A stretch of 64,000 nucleotides of DNA, from NCBI GenBank assembly GCA_008704415.1, contig VXIS01000012.1:248001-312000 (forward strand). The letters are read 5' to 3'. The position numbers were made by a program, and so were the translations under genes. Shown in pieces: positions 1 to 14,256 of this stretch (position 1 is the first letter of the stretch; every line of letters begins with the position of its first letter). The notes below the pieces were generated by a model. It was not told the origin of the DNA and did no database searches. It saw nothing but the letters and a program-made list of their open reading frames with translations. The stretch comes from Sphaerosporella brunnea (taxonomy: Eukaryota; Ascomycota; Pezizomycetes; Pezizales; Pyronemataceae).

Positions 1-1251
1 ATGTCACGATTCTACTCATCCAAACAGGCATATTCATCATCCTCTGCCGGCTCCTGAACTTCATGTGACGCCATTCTCCTCCAGCAGCGGCAATTTGCTA
101 TTGGTGGAGGTTGATGTTTTGGTAGGCACTCTCGAAACCCTAACCCTTCGCCATGACAACTTTGACATTTGAGTAAAAGGCGGCCGCCTGATGCCTGGAT
201 TTCAACGGTAATTCTACTGGCAGTAACAACGACCATTATCGGTGATAGCAGCGATCAATCGAAAAAAAAACAAAAATTGCATCCCCAAATTCAGCCTCAG
301 GTAACTCGTCGGTCATATTGGAAAAAAGGGGGCGGCATATCGTGATGTGGTGGGAGAGTCTCACGCTGCGATACAGCTGTTGCAGAAACTGTCGGCCAAA
401 CGAGACTTTGGTCGTCGATCTAGTGGCGGCCAAGGTCAGCCGTAATATCCAAGCCCGCATCTTTAACCAATCACCTCCCGTGAAGAAACCTTCAACTGCT
501 GTGCTCTTTCAGAATGCCGTTTAGCCTACAGTCGAGCAAAGTTGAATACTGACCTCGAGAGGTAGGTCTCTGTTTGAGGGAGTAGAGCCGCACTTGAATA
601 TACAAGTTCGGTACTTGACCTCAGAGTGGTTGGAACGGCCGTTTTGCGTCGCACTGAGGCTTGGGCTCTACCAGTTCCTTCCCTTTCAACTTTCAACTCT
701 ATTTTGACTCCAAAGTCCACACACAGGATAGGCCCTCGCCATCGCCAATGCCTGATTACTGCCAAGGCTGAGCTGACTTGATGGCGGCAGGAGTATCACC
801 AACCACGATGCACACGTGAGGTGCTGTGAGGACTGTCCAAAGCTCATGGCTTCTCTTGGCAGCTTTTCGACGGGCGCTCCGGTACGGAGCAGAGTCGTTC
901 CGTTGAAGCTGTGAGCAGGCGCCTAGGCTCGGTTTTGCTGCAACATTTTGTCAGTAACCGATGCCTGCGGAGAGATGATAAGCCTGGGGTAAAAATTGTC
1001 AGAAGCGAAGAACACGGGAGCGGAGGTTCAGCTCAATCATTACCGTTCCACCACCCACCGATCCCGATAGGTAGGGCGTTAAATCGCCAAGATGGGATGG
1101 CGGAGGTGGCCGCACTGTGTAGGGCAGGGATTGAGAGCTGAATCTCCTGAGGAATTTCAAAGACGACCTTGCGTAAAGCATGAGCATCGACATTGCCGCA
1201 TTGGAAACATAATTGCTACTTCAAGGCTAGTACACCTCGAGAGGCGCCAAG
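1..1251. other. No gene recognised at the window start
   Basis: Open frames here are short, overlap on both strands and show no recognisable domain, signal peptide or splice pattern. The right end merges into the promoter of the secreted nuclease gene. Confidence 0.5.
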
Positions 1252-1257
1252 TATAAA
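1252..1257 (+). promoter_or_regulatory. TATA box of the secreted HNH nuclease gene
   Basis: TATAAA lies 76 bases upstream of the nuclease start codon. The following leader is C/A-rich (CACCAGCAGCAG, CTCAACACCCTAACACA), as is usual for fungal 5' leaders. Position and sequence are seen; function is inferred. Confidence 0.55.
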
Positions 1258-1332
1258 GACCGCGAGTGTGCCCTCGAAAAATGGAGCACCTCACCAGCAG
1301 CAGAATCGGCCTAATCTCAACACCCTAACACA

Positions 1333-2099
1333 ATGAATTTCTCTCCCCTTGCTCTCTTCCTTTTCGGCCTCGTCGCCAGCGTCTCGGCGGCGCCTCCGAA
1401 CATTCCCGACACCTCCAGCGCCAAGATCATGCTTTCGGATTTGAGCATTCGCACCACTGATGCCACTGGTTACGAGCGGTTAGTAAACCATCATAGATAT
1501 ACAGTGTTGTCCAATAATTAATATTCCCCATTCAGCTCCAAATTCCCCCATTGGATCACCATCAATGGCTGCAGCACCCGCGAGACAGTGCTGAAACGTG
1601 ACGGAACCGGCCTCAAACTCGGTGCTGGCTGTTCAACGAGTGCCGGCACCTGGTACTCTGCCTACGACGGGGCCACCTGGACTTCTCCCTCGGATTTGGA
1701 AATCGACCATGTTGTCCCCCTTTTCGATGCTTGGAAGTCGGGTGCAAATGCCTGGGTATCTTCGCCTTTTCTGGCTCGATAACTGCGCAATTTTTAACAC
1801 CACAAAAAGACCACCGACGAACGCCGGAACTTTGCCAACGACCTCACTAACCCGCAGCTAATTGCTATCACGAGCCGTGTCAACACTTCAAAAGGTGGCA
1901 AGAGCCCTGGTATGCACCTCCAATCTCAATTGTTGCAACTCGCGGTCTGACATCATGAACAGATGACTGGAAGCCCCCGCTCACCTCGTACTACTGCACC
2001 TACGCCAAGATGTGGGTTCAGGTCAAGAGCGTATACTCGCTCTCGGTCACCTCTGATGAGAAGAATGCTTTGGATGATATGTTGAAGACGTGTGTATAG
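1333..2099 (+). CDS. Secreted HNH-type endonuclease family protein (DUF1524/GmrSD-C-like)
   Basis: Four exons (1333-1478, 1536-1755, 1810-1909, 1963-2099) sum to 603 bases, giving 200 aa. Donors are GTTAGT, GTATCT and GTATGC. Residues 1-20 are a signal peptide ending SVSAA, so the protein is probably extracellular. The HNH core shows D106-H-V-V-P-L followed by AWKSGA, then RRNFANDL and the N-P-Q-L segment in exon 3. The C-terminal WKPPLTSYYCTYAKMW block is characteristic of this secreted family, found in fungi and actinomycetes. The DH histidine is the expected catalytic base and the downstream Asn/His positions bind metal. The likely role is hydrolysis of extracellular nucleic acid for nutrition or competition; the substrate is inferred. 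Cysteines at about 61 and 81 and near the C-terminus could form disulfides. A TATA box lies 76 bases upstream. Confidence 0.88.
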
Positions 2100-4355
2100 A
2101 CAAAAAAGGTGCACGTGGACCTGGTGTTACGTGCTGGTGCCGGTTAGCAGTTCTTGGGGAATATATCGCCTTCGTTTCGAACTCATGAGTTACTTCACTA
2201 AGTACAGTGAAAATCAAGAAGGCTTTAATCACAAAAAATCACTCTGGAAACGAAGCCGTATGATACGCAGAAAAGGCAGGGGTATCCGCACATCGCCGCC
2301 AGGCGCTAGTCCAATCACCATTATCATCAACATCATCACCGTTGACCCGACTGCTGTCTCGGCTCCAACAACCCCCAAAAAAGAGGCGACACAAGCAGTA
2401 CATGCACCATGAAAAAGTAAATGGGGAGATGTGACCATGCCAAAGCCAGAAGCATACCCGTCGTAGAGGGACAGTGTGGAGGTGTTCGGGTAGGTAGGTG
2501 AAGTGAAGGTTAGTTGATTAGGAGCAAGCGAGGGTCGAGCCTCGGGGTCTATCTACGTTCCACCACCCCTCCTCACTCGCACCTGTGTACAACCCTATGT
2601 ACAACCCTACAGACAGCTTGTTGAAAAACTCAACACCATCTGATAAATTGCACAAACACGCGATAGCACTCGCAAACTTGTGATCTCATTCGCAAACAAA
2701 TGATCTCACTCGGCGGCCTGCGATCCAAGCTTCGGTATGGAGACAGCTTATCCGACCCACCTGTTTTGGCTTCGGCAACCTGAGATGCAACTAATGATGG
2801 TGTAACTATCTCCGCAAGACCAGGCTGATATAACCACTATGGCTTCGGTCAACTTGTTGCGTTGCCATGACATTGTTGATTTTGTGTATTTGTCATATGG
2901 GTTTTGGTTTTCGTAATCTTTGTGTGACGCCCATATGCGAATTTTTTTTTTCCGAATAATTATTTAACGCTTATGTAACCATTTTCAAAAAGGCCCGTTT
3001 CTTACTAAGGTATGTAATGGATTTGCACGGGGGTACTAAGTGACGCCTTGTAACGTGGACAATGACGAACACTACGGAGAGAATTGATCATATGGCTCGA
3101 ACGATAGACATGATCTTCGGAATTCTGGGAAGCTATCTTAATGACCATGACTTTAAGCAGGATCTCCAGTGTTGCTAGATTCAGTGCATGACGGCACTGG
3201 TCAGAGTGAGTTTCGCCTGTACACCACAGTCTCCCCAGAGCCATGTGACCTGCCATGTTGACATCCTCACGAGTGCAAGAGAATATTCGGAGTCCGATTG
3301 ATGTTCCAATTCTCGGAAGGAAATAGATTCTGACCCCTTCGCATGCTATGAGGCGGTGGCAGACCATGGTCCCACGAGACGAGAAAATGTTTTCCACACA
3401 CGGCGAAGTCGGGCCGCGGTTCCTAGGACCTGCAGTTAAAGACGGCGCTTCTCCCGAAAAGCCGTTGTGCCACCACATGCATCGCGCATGTCCTTATGTA
3501 GATGGGTTTTCTAGCGGCTGTCTTATACGTACATATAAGTAATCAACACCAGACGCTGATGTCTTACCCAGCGTAAGCAAGGATGAGGTTTCCCATCCCC
3601 CGTTTCCGTCGCGTGAGGCTTTTTTACGTTCAACCTAGAGTTTGCAAAACTGTGGGGTAGCATGGAACTTTCGCACAAAAAGAGACTTATTTAAAATTTA
3701 AGTGTTGATCAAATATTACCGGGCCACCCACATGCTTATATTGTTCAGCCATAGAGTCGGAGTCTGGGCCGATACCGGACAAGAAAATTGAGCATTGATT
3801 GTTCGCTATCTCTGGTGGGTTGGATAGCGATTGCACAGTTGCCTCCTAGCTCGTGAGCTTTCGCAGACTCCAAATCTAATATGTTTACTGTGGTGGTTCT
3901 GGCTATGGAGGAATTCTTCTTCGGGGTATTGAATGCACGAAGGACACTGAAAATCCCATGCTATCCTGAATGTGGCCCCCATGTCCATATCGTACTTCGT
4001 TAAACGACCACTACCGATGATATCCGCCCGGAACGGATACTCCCAGAGAGTGGGCCCTCCCTGCCAAAAACACTACCGTTATCGGCTATTGTGCTACTGG
4101 CCTCATGAATACACGCGCTTTGCCGTTGGCTGTTAGCTTCGGCATGCGGCAGCGGTACAGCTGCGGATTGTATATAATATACTATACAGCTTAATTGCAC
4201 CACATGGGGGTGTGTTGATCTCCAGGTACCTATATAGATCTTCTCCCTCCCCAAAAATTGTGGGCTCTCGGAGTCTAGTCTTCGCTGTTTTCTTTCTCCA
4301 ACCCCAATTCCTCCTTCTCCGAAACCCGACGACGCTGAGTAGGGGACCTGCAGCT
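2100..4355. other. 2.2-kb intergenic region with no convincing gene
   Basis: It contains three degenerate 20-base tandem units at 2662-2721. A 157-codon open frame lies on the minus strand (3005-3478), with no recognised domain. The stretch just upstream of 4356 is AT-rich (TATATAATATAC near 4170, CTATATAG near 4228) and probably is the promoter of the sugar transporter. 2870-3000 is also AT-rich. Confidence 0.45.
2662..2721. repeat. Degenerate 20-bp tandem repeat, three units
   Basis: Units begin at 2662 (GATAGCACTCGCAAACTTGT), 2682 (GATCTCATTCGCAAACAAAT) and 2702 (GATCTCACTCGGCGGCCTGC). They share GAT...CACTCG/CATTCG and, in the first two, GCAAAC. Noncoding, function unknown. Confidence 0.55.
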
Positions 4356-6269
4356 ATGTCGACTGCTGCGCTTCCAAGCGAGAAGGGCGAAATGACCCTC
4401 GACACGCCAATTTCCGACAGTAAACTCCAGGAGCACCAGAACATCGTCGCGGTGGAGAATGTCGCTTTTGCTGATGCGATTTCCAAGGCTAAGGTTCGGC
4501 CATTCTCCAAGCGGATGCTGCAACTCTACTGCTTCTGCTTCATCGCCACCTTGAACTCCTGTATCAACGGTTACGATGGATCGTTGATGGGCTCTATCAA
4601 TGCTATGGTTCCCTACCAGCGTCAATTTGGGATGATTACCACGGGATCGTCCACGGGTTTTGTTTTTGCCATTTACACTGTTGGAAACCTTGCTGGTTCG
4701 TTTGTTGCCGGTCCTTTGACTGTAAGTAGCTCGATTTACTATAGCTTTGCAAACCGCATTTTCTGATGCCAAAACCTGTAATAGGATACCTGGGGAAGAC
4801 GATGGGGAATGTTTCTAGGGGCTATTTTCATCATCATCGGCACTTGCATCCAGGCGCCGGCGAATACTATGGCTCAGTTCAAGGGTGGACGTTTCGTTCT
4901 AGGTTTCGGTGTTGCAATGTCTGCCAGTATGATGCCCGCACCGGCAGTCGTGCCAGCAGGGCTAATCTTCCATTGTGTGTAGCTGCTGGTCCTAGTTACG
5001 TCGCGGAGATTGCGCACCCTGTTTATCGTGGTGTCTTGACCGGTATCTACAACTCCTTCTGGTTCATTGGATGTGAGTTTCCCCCCCTGAGCTGGTACTG
5101 GTTCAAAATCCGGCTGACTTGAGTCCGGCCAGCCATTCCTGCAACCTGGGTTACCTGGGGCACCAACAAGCACTTCACTGACAACCGTGCCTGGCGCATC
5201 CCTCTCTGGCTCCAGATGTCGTTCTCCGGCATCATTGCGGTCTCTGTTTTCTTCCTGCCGGAGTCGCCCAGATGGTTGATGGCCAACGACCGCCACGAGG
5301 AGGCACTCGCCGTGCTCACAAAGTATCACGGTGACGACGACCCCGATAACGCAATCGTCAAGCTTTCCTTCCGGGAAATGCAGGATCTGATCACCGTCGA
5401 GGGCTCAGATAAGCGTTGGTGGGACTATAGTGAGCTAGTCAAGACTCGCGCCGCTAGATGGCGTTTGACAATGGTTATCTCGATGAGCTTCTTTGGACGT
5501 AAGGCATCCTCCCAGTCGATTTCTGAAGGTTGAGCTGATGGGTTATATAGAATGGTCCGGAAATGCTGCAATCTCATACTTCATGCCCGTCATGCTGAAG
5601 CAAGCCGGTATCGATAGCGTAAGCACTCAGCTAATGTTGAGCGGTATCATCGTGGTGATCCAATTCATCGGCGCACTCATTGGGTCCATACTGGTCGACA
5701 AAGTCGGGAGGCGCCCGATGTTAATCACAGCCTCCGCTCTATTCGTTCTCTGGTTCGTTCTCGTGGCCGCCCTCTCTGCCAAATTCGATGGGACAAACAA
5801 TAAGCATGGAAGCAACGCAACAATCGCCATGATCTACTTCTTTGGTTTCACCTTCGCGGTCTGCTTCACACCGTGCCAGGCTTTATATCCAACGGAATGC
5901 CTCAACTTTGAAACCCGTGCTAAGGGAATGGCGGTGTACAACTTCTGGGTCAACATTGCTTCGTTCTTTAATAATTATGTCACCCCAATCGGCCTTGGAA
6001 ATGTTACGTGGAAGTTTTACTTCCTTTACATCGCGTGGGATACGTTCCAGACGGCGTTTATTTACTTCTTTTACGTGGAGACGAAGGACCGGACTCTTGA
6101 GGTAGGTACCCCCATCCCACGACACAGGCGGCGGTACTGAAAAACTCTATAGGAACTCAATGAGATCTTCGAAGCTCCTTTCCCCAAGGCTGCGTCTCTC
6201 AAGAAGACTAAAGTCGCCATCGTGGCAGAACACGGAGTTACTGATGTTATTGAGGAAGCGAGTGTTTAA
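4356..6269 (+). CDS. MFS sugar/H+ symporter (lactose permease/hexose transporter family)
   Basis: Six exons (4356-4721, 4785-4926, 4983-5072, 5133-5498, 5551-6101, 6153-6269) sum to 1632 bases, 543 aa, the normal length for fungal sugar porters. Family signatures are in order: N71-G-Y-D-G at the first membrane helix, W-G-R-R-W near 125, P242-E-S-P-R-W ahead of the central loop, D371-K-V-G-R-R, then YPTECLNFETRAKG and the C-terminal E-T-K-D-R-T-L-E-E near 498-506. Twelve membrane helices are expected in the plasma membrane. The N-terminal 50 residues are a charged cytosolic tail. Similarity is closest to the LAC12-like branch, but substrate (lactose, cellodextrin, hexose) cannot be decided from motifs. 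The secreted oxidoreductase 2 kb downstream would fit plant-sugar use. No break seen: every junction restores a family motif. Confidence 0.92.
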
Positions 6270-6955
6270 GCAGTCTGTTGGTATCAATAATAATGAGGAG
6301 TTTCGAGTAGGATGTTGTTTGGTAAGTAGCACGTAGCGTCAGATTGCGAGGAATGGGATAGATTGTTGATTTGGACTGCAGATATTGCGGGGCTCGTGAG
6401 CAGTAGGGAGTAAGAGCAGACGCAGAGTAATGCAACAGCATAAGGGAGTTCTGGAGAAAGAAGCGGGTCGCGCGGATATGTTCCTTTATTTTTTTTCGTC
6501 TTTATAATGCATGGCAACGTATGACATGACCACACTATCGCCCCCTCTCCCCCAATGTGAGTGAGTGACCCTTAGAAATGAGAGGGCGTCCATCATCGAG
6601 AGATCGAAGATGGCCCGAGAGGAGCAGCCAGAATGCGAGAATGGTTAGCGAATAGCTCCACATGAACACCGAGAATGTGCCACCAAACAAATTGTGACGC
6701 CGAGAGAGCTGACTGTCTGTCTGTCTTGCTTCGAGTCGAGTTTGTGAGATTGTCGAACTGTTGCGGGGGGACCAACGGAGTTGGGGGGCGAAGCCTAAAG
6801 CGTGGCGGCGTAGTAGGATTCGGGCACCTAGAGGGTATGATTCCCCTCTAGGTGCTACCCATGATGCGCCCTACTAACAGGTACCTCCTGACTCCATACA
6901 TTTTATATGTGGTGAACAAGTCCGGGCATCAACTTGGTCATTCCGGGCATCACTC
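6270..6955. other. Intergenic region with a compound palindrome
   Basis: 3' flank of the transporter. The only structure is the palindrome at 6811-6876 (listed separately). No convincing coding frame. Confidence 0.5.
6811..6876. repeat. Compound inverted repeat (hairpin within a hairpin)
   Basis: The inner arms GCACCTAGAGGG (6824-6835) and CCCTCTAGGTGC (6844-6855) pair perfectly around an 8-base loop. Outer arms TAGTAGG (6811-6817) and CCTACTA (6870-6876) also pair. It lies about 80 bases from the left end of the dispersed repeat at 6956. It could be a transposon terminus or an excision scar; this is inferred. Confidence 0.65.
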
Positions 6956-7155
6956 CTACTAAACCACTTTCGGACTGTAGCGAGTGATTTCTTATGTACA
7001 CTTTCCTGTTTTGGGAAATCACGAGTGATTTCTAGTGAAGCGCAGCCGCAAGCCCGCGCTCCCTCGTCCACCGTTGCGGGCGCCCCAATCCCCCCGCTCC
7101 CTCTTTTCCCGCGAGCGTATACACAGTCTATCAGGTTACAGGATTCCGTCACCAC
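6956..7155 (+). repeat. Dispersed repeat, copy A (200 bp)
   Basis: Near-identical blocks recur at 48703-48971: CTACTAAACCACTTTCGGAC, the following TGTAGCGAGTGATTTC, AGTGAAGCGCAGCCGC, CGCTCCCTCGTCCACC, CTCCCTCTTTTCCCGC, ATACACAGTCTATCA and GGTTACAGGATTCCG. Inside it, GAGTGATTTC occurs twice as a direct repeat and GAAATCAC is its inverse. It begins TGTAGCG and contains TTACA near the end, so a solo LTR-like relic is possible, but no target-site duplication is visible. Copy A lacks about 55 bases present in copy B. Confidence 0.85.
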
Positions 7156-7166
7156 ACAGCTGCACA

Positions 7167-7643
7167 ATGTTGGCTACCATGAGGAAACTTGGCAGTGGGT
7201 TTTCATTCCGGATATTTGTGGAAATTGATCAATTGAGGAGTGGGCCGCAGACTAACCGAACATCGTGTTTTGCAGACTGGGCTCAGAAGAATCAAACTCT
7301 TATCGTTGGTTTCGGTGGCACCGGAATGATCATTGCCAATGAATGGTACGGCCGCAGGGATGTCAAAGACGATATGGGACAGAGGGTGGATGCGGCGACC
7401 GACAAGATTATGGACTAGCTTATCAAGCATGATGGCAAGCTCGCCGAGCTTCACACCGAGCACGAGATTACGCAGGGGATCGTGTTGAACTGCGCAGTCA
7501 AGACGATGAAGGCTATTGATGGCAATAAGACGGAACTGAGGGAGTTTGTTACCAATGCGGAGAAGGTATTGAGATGTGTTGAACTTGGTGAAGACTGCCA
7601 GGAGGGTATTAATAAGCCTAGGTCTGCGGACGGTAGTAAGTGA
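7167..7643 (+). pseudogene. Conserved-looking unknown gene interrupted by one in-frame TAG
   Basis: From ATG 7167 a continuous frame reads 83 codons to TAG 7416-7418. It then stays open in the same frame for 74 more codons to TGA 7641-7643, with ordinary protein-like composition (LIKHDGKLAELHTEHE, then NKTELREFVTNAEKVL). An internal AG at 7275 preceded by a pyrimidine-poor tract could be an acceptor (TTTTGCAG then ACTGGGCTCAG), so the first exon is uncertain. I do not recognise the family; the first part contains LIVGFGGTGM, which resembles a glycine-rich turn. It starts 12 bases after dispersed repeat copy A, so its 5' end may have been displaced. It could be a fragment of a larger duplicated gene. 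Confidence 0.4.
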
Positions 7644-8361
7644 TGGTTAGAAGAACGGGTAAGTCATAGAGTCCGACTTCAAGTGGTGTATATATTGACT
7701 TTTATCGAGATTCATCGATACAAAATTAGAGGCACATACCAACGGCGTTCGGTGGGGGCTCTTTGCATAGATCGGGGTGTTTAAACTTTAATGTTTGTTT
7801 TTAACAGAATTAATGCAGATACCGTATTCTTCCGGCACGATGAGAATTGCCGGCGCCGAAGTCAATCTTTTCTAAGTAGCAAACGTACTGTTTTTTGCAT
7901 GTAGGTGGTCGGGCGTTTTGGGCCGGTTCACGGGCTGCGTTTGCGGTCTTCATGACTCTGATAGGACGCGGGATGTGATGAACTCTCTATCTATTCTTTC
8001 CGGTATTTAAAGCGGTGGATATGCTTAGGTATAATTGTACGTATACGTGTAATAATTGGGACTTGCGATGCATTGCACGGGTTGTCCAGAGAGCGTGGCA
8101 ACCATACTGTGAACCCTGCCGAAATAAAGCTCGTGATAGTCGCTTTCTAGACCATGGGGTAGTTTACTTGACCCGCTTCCGTCAGGTATGTCGACATGGA
8201 TTCGCAAGCCGCTCCATCACACGGATACGAGAACCGCCCTACCACCAACCACCCGACTTCTACACCAGAGCACCATTGCTCGCAGCGGCTCCTCTATGGC
8301 TCAAAACCGCCCACATATCTCCAGCTCAACTAGCTAGTACGCGCACCACTCGTCTACGGCA
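7644..8361. other. Intergenic promoter region of the GMC oxidoreductase gene
   Basis: No convincing gene. A TATTTAAAG sequence at about 8005 is far (350 bases) from the start codon. The last 150 bases are C-rich (CACCAACCACC, CTCAACTAGC), like fungal 5' leaders. Confidence 0.4.
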
Positions 8362-10179
8362 ATGGCGACAGCTCAATTCTCGCTCCGAGCTCTCCTGCTC
8401 CCCATTCTCCTCCTATCCCCCGCAGCAACCGCAAGATCCTGGGACTACATCATTGTCGGCTCCGGTTTGTATCCCCCTGGTCCCGCTCCCGCTCTCTCGG
8501 CTAACGGGTAAACTGCAGGTCCCGCCGGGCTCGTATTGTCAGATCGACTCTCCGCCACCGGAAAATCCACACTTCTCCTCGAAGCCGGAGTAGCAAGCAC
8601 ATATGCCTCTGGCGGCCGTGAAGGCCCCTCATGGCTTCGGGATTCCAACGAACCTCTCAGCCGCTTCGACGTGCCGGGATTTTTTGGCGCGTTTTTGGCG
8701 CATCCCGATGGTCACCAGTGTCCCGATATTCCTTTTCCAGCCGGATGCGTACTCGGCGGTGGATCGGCCGTGAATTCGGCGCTATGGTTTCTGCCTCCGG
8801 GAGGGGATCTGCCCTGGGTTGATGAGGAGGAGGGAGAAGCGGTGGCGAAGGCGAGGAAAAAGATCCCTGGGACTACGAACCCAAGTATGGATGGGAAAAT
8901 GTGGTTCCCAGAGTCCTTTGATATTCTGGGAAAGATGATGAGGAGTCTTGGGTGGAGTGAGGTGGACGCGAATAAAGAGATGGATAGGAAGGACAGGTGT
9001 TTTGCGAGGGCCAGTTTCGGTAATACAGACGGAGAACGTGGAGGCCCGCTTACGAGTTATTTTTTGGCGGCGGAGAAGAGGCCGAACTTTGAGATTGTGT
9101 ATGGTGCCCGAGTGGAGAGGGTACTTCGCACGGCCGGGAAGGTTGTGGGACTAGAGTTTGTAAGAGACCGAAAGCGCGAAACTGTTAATCTTGCAGAAGA
9201 TGGAAAAGCGATTTTATCAGCTGGTGTATTTGGGTCAGCAAAGATACTTTGGCAGAGCGGTATTGGGACGCGGGATCAGCTTGAGATAATAAAGGCCGTC
9301 AAAGGCGATGACATGATCCCTGAGACCGAGTGGATTGACCTACCAGTTGGGTACATTTGTTTCCTCCTTAAATTCTCGCCACAAGTTGCTAACAACCCAG
9401 GATCGGATAGCTACAACCTGCAAGACCACCCTGCAACCTATGTGGTGTTCAAGTATCCGGGCGTCGGCACAGCTTACAACTACTCTGGAGCCTATGAAAA
9501 CCCAATTCCAGAAGATGCTCAGAACTACCTCCAGCACCGAGCGGGTCCTTTAGCCTCCTCTAATGCGCGGATCTCGATGTGGCACGAAATCAAGGGTTCG
9601 GATGGCGTAGTACGCACTCTGCAATGGAACGGCCGCACTGGCACCGCAGGGAACTTCACTGGGCCTGATTTGCTGCTGTTGACGAACTATCTTACGCACG
9701 GACAGACCACACGCGGAAGGATTGGCCTCACTCCAGGAAACTTGAACCATAAAATTCTCGAATCGCCGTATCTGATCACGAAGGAAGATGTAGACACGGT
9801 TATTCAAAGTTTTCAGGAAGTTCTTGAGGGCGTGAAAAATGTGGAAGGACTGGAGTTGCTGCTGCCGGATCTTGCAACTACCACTATCGACGAGTTTATT
9901 AGAAACTATAGCCTCCCAAGGGGATCTAGCCATTGGATTGGGTCGGCGGCTATGGGTAGTGTTGTCGATTATGAGACGAAAGTCTTGGGAATGGAGAACC
10001 TGGTAAGTATTTGTTTTCGTCATCACCGTGGGATTAGCATGGCTAACGGATGGTAGTATGTTGTTGATGCTTCGATACTTACTGGAGCAACCACATCTAA
10101 TCCCATGGGAGCTATTGTGGTAATGGCAGAGAGGGCAGCTGAACTTTTGACCCAGGAAACGTGGGGTTGTGATTTGTGA
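8362..10179 (+). CDS. Secreted GMC oxidoreductase (flavin domain, cellobiose dehydrogenase-like)
   Basis: Four exons (8362-8464, 8519-9350, 9411-10002, 10057-10179) sum to 1650 bases, 549 aa. Residues 1-24 are a signal peptide ending SPAATA. The FAD dinucleotide-binding motif is D28-Y-I-I-V-G-S-G-P-A-G. The GMC signature C-V-L-G-G-G-S-A-V-N-S-A follows near 100. The second intron ends at the TAG at 9408-9410, which restores P-V-G-Y-N-L-Q-D-H-P, the classic GMC signature 2 region; the AG ten bases earlier would create a stop. The active-site pair is H486 (in SSHWIGSAAMG) and N524 (in TTSNPMGA). There is no haem cytochrome domain and no carbohydrate-binding module, so it resembles the dehydrogenase half alone. 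The probable role is extracellular oxidation of sugars or alcohols, feeding H2O2 or quinone cycles; substrate unknown. Confidence 0.92.
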
Positions 10180-11914
10180 GGGACACCATTAACATTGTAT
10201 ACGTGTACTACCATGTAATAAGCTTGAATACATATTAACTAGCTACGCGGAACTTCGCGGTTGGTGAGTTCTCCGCTACGGACAGGGCATGGATGGGAAC
10301 GAGTAGTTGGTCGGCCATAATCTAGATAGGCTGCATGCGGACATTAAACGTGATTACACACACACAGTGCTCCGCGATTATGAGGATCCAAATGTGGAAA
10401 GGTCAAAACAAACAAATGTTCGACATCACCAGTCTATTTTGTCATTACTTTCAACCCTCTTTAGTTCTTCCTCCTCCTCTTCCTCCTCCTCCTCCTCATA
10501 ATTTAGTTGGTTTTTTTGTTTAAACCGCTAGGTCTCTCATCTAAAAGGAGCTCCCATACCCGCTGCCACACTTACAACGAGAACTCAAACCCGCCTGAAG
10601 CACTTCCAAGAGACACTGGAAACTACAAGTACGTCTGGCTACTGCCCTCAGGATTTGAGCACGGGGTCTACGGTTAGCTCCTCGAGGAGTTTGGGAATGG
10701 CGTTGGGGGGGGGGGGGGCAACTCAGGAAAGTAGCAGCCGGCGGTGGTTTGAAGACCACTGGATCGTTGCAAGAAACTGCACTGCAACATGCCTGGGTGA
10801 AGAAGGCTATATAGCTTTTTCTCCTCCTCCTCCTCCTCCTCCTCTCCCACCAGTTGGTGTGTGCCGTCCGACATTGGAACGTGTACGCCGTTGATGCCGT
10901 CGACGTGAGTTTTCCATTCTTGAGTTTGCAAATCGGTTTTTGCTGCTGGAGTGGGAATCGGGGGTTTTTATGCTGGTCCGCAGGGGAGGGGTATTTTGAA
11001 AAAAATTTGGGAGTCTTTCTGCGTGAGCGCTTGATGGGATTTCAATTTTCTTGCTTGCTTGCTTGTGATGGGAGAGGGGGGGGGTCTTCTTCTTCTTGAA
11101 AGTTAGTCGGTGTGAATAATATGCCCTGGGTACCATTCTTCTGGGAGAAACAACCTATGGTGAAGAAAATCTTTCAAAACTTGTTCTTGAAAACCCCACC
11201 CGAGCTCATCATGAGTAGAAAGAGAAGAAGATTCCTGCATACGCCAGTAAAAGCGGACTTGTTTAAAAAATTCACCCCCCCGACCCCCCATCCGGGATAA
11301 AACTTGAGGGCTTCAAACAGAGAACAGCAAGTCATGCTGCAAGTGAAAGCAAGTCTATTCAGCAATATGAACCTCGTCAACTCCTATGTACGATCCCCAT
11401 ATCACACACGTCGCTATTCTCAAGATATGTACGAAGCCAACTTTTTGCATTCCCGATTCCCACCCACGTTACCTCCCGACGACGAGAATTCACATCAACA
11501 GTAGAGTAGTAACGAAGAGCCCAGAAATCCGAAGAAACAAAAAAGCAAACCAACGCCCATCCCATAAACACTCCCACTCAACTGCCCCTCCCTATCTTTC
11601 TGCATTGCGTTGCGCGCGGGTGTGCCCGTAAAACGTTAATATCACCCAAACCCGAAAACTCATGCCATAGAGAGTTATGACGAGAGATAAAGAGAGAGCA
11701 AAAAAGAACACCCATCATACAACACACACACACACACGCACACAAAGCAGAAGTGGAAAAAGAAGCCCCACACAGATCACAATGAATCAAAAAGAAGCAA
11801 AGACCGAAGGAAAAGAACAGCAGATTAACCCCACCGAGAAACCCTAAGTAAGAACAAAGATACAAACGCCAAAAGACGCCCCACTCATATCACATCATTT
11901 TTTAAAAGCCCTTG
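10180..11914. other. 1.7-kb intergenic region rich in simple repeats
   Basis: Contains TCC/CCT microsatellites at about 10460-10498 and 10821-10847, a G14 tract at 10705-10718, and a CA tract near 11720-11745. The 300 bases before 11915 are A-rich and are probably the 3' UTR and terminator of the poly(A)-binding protein gene on the minus strand. No gene seen. Confidence 0.5.
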
Positions 11915-14249
<2,335 letters not shown>

Positions 14250-14256
14250 CTTTTAT

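Noticed and set aside
3005..3478. Minus-strand 157-codon frame
   Set aside because: It has no domain, no splice signals and no homologous neighbour that I recognise; likely chance in a gene-poor region.
8362..9410. Splicing of the GMC gene at the AG ending at 9400
   Set aside because: This would create an immediate in-frame stop; the AG at 9410 gives the conserved V-G-Y-N-L-Q-D-H-P.
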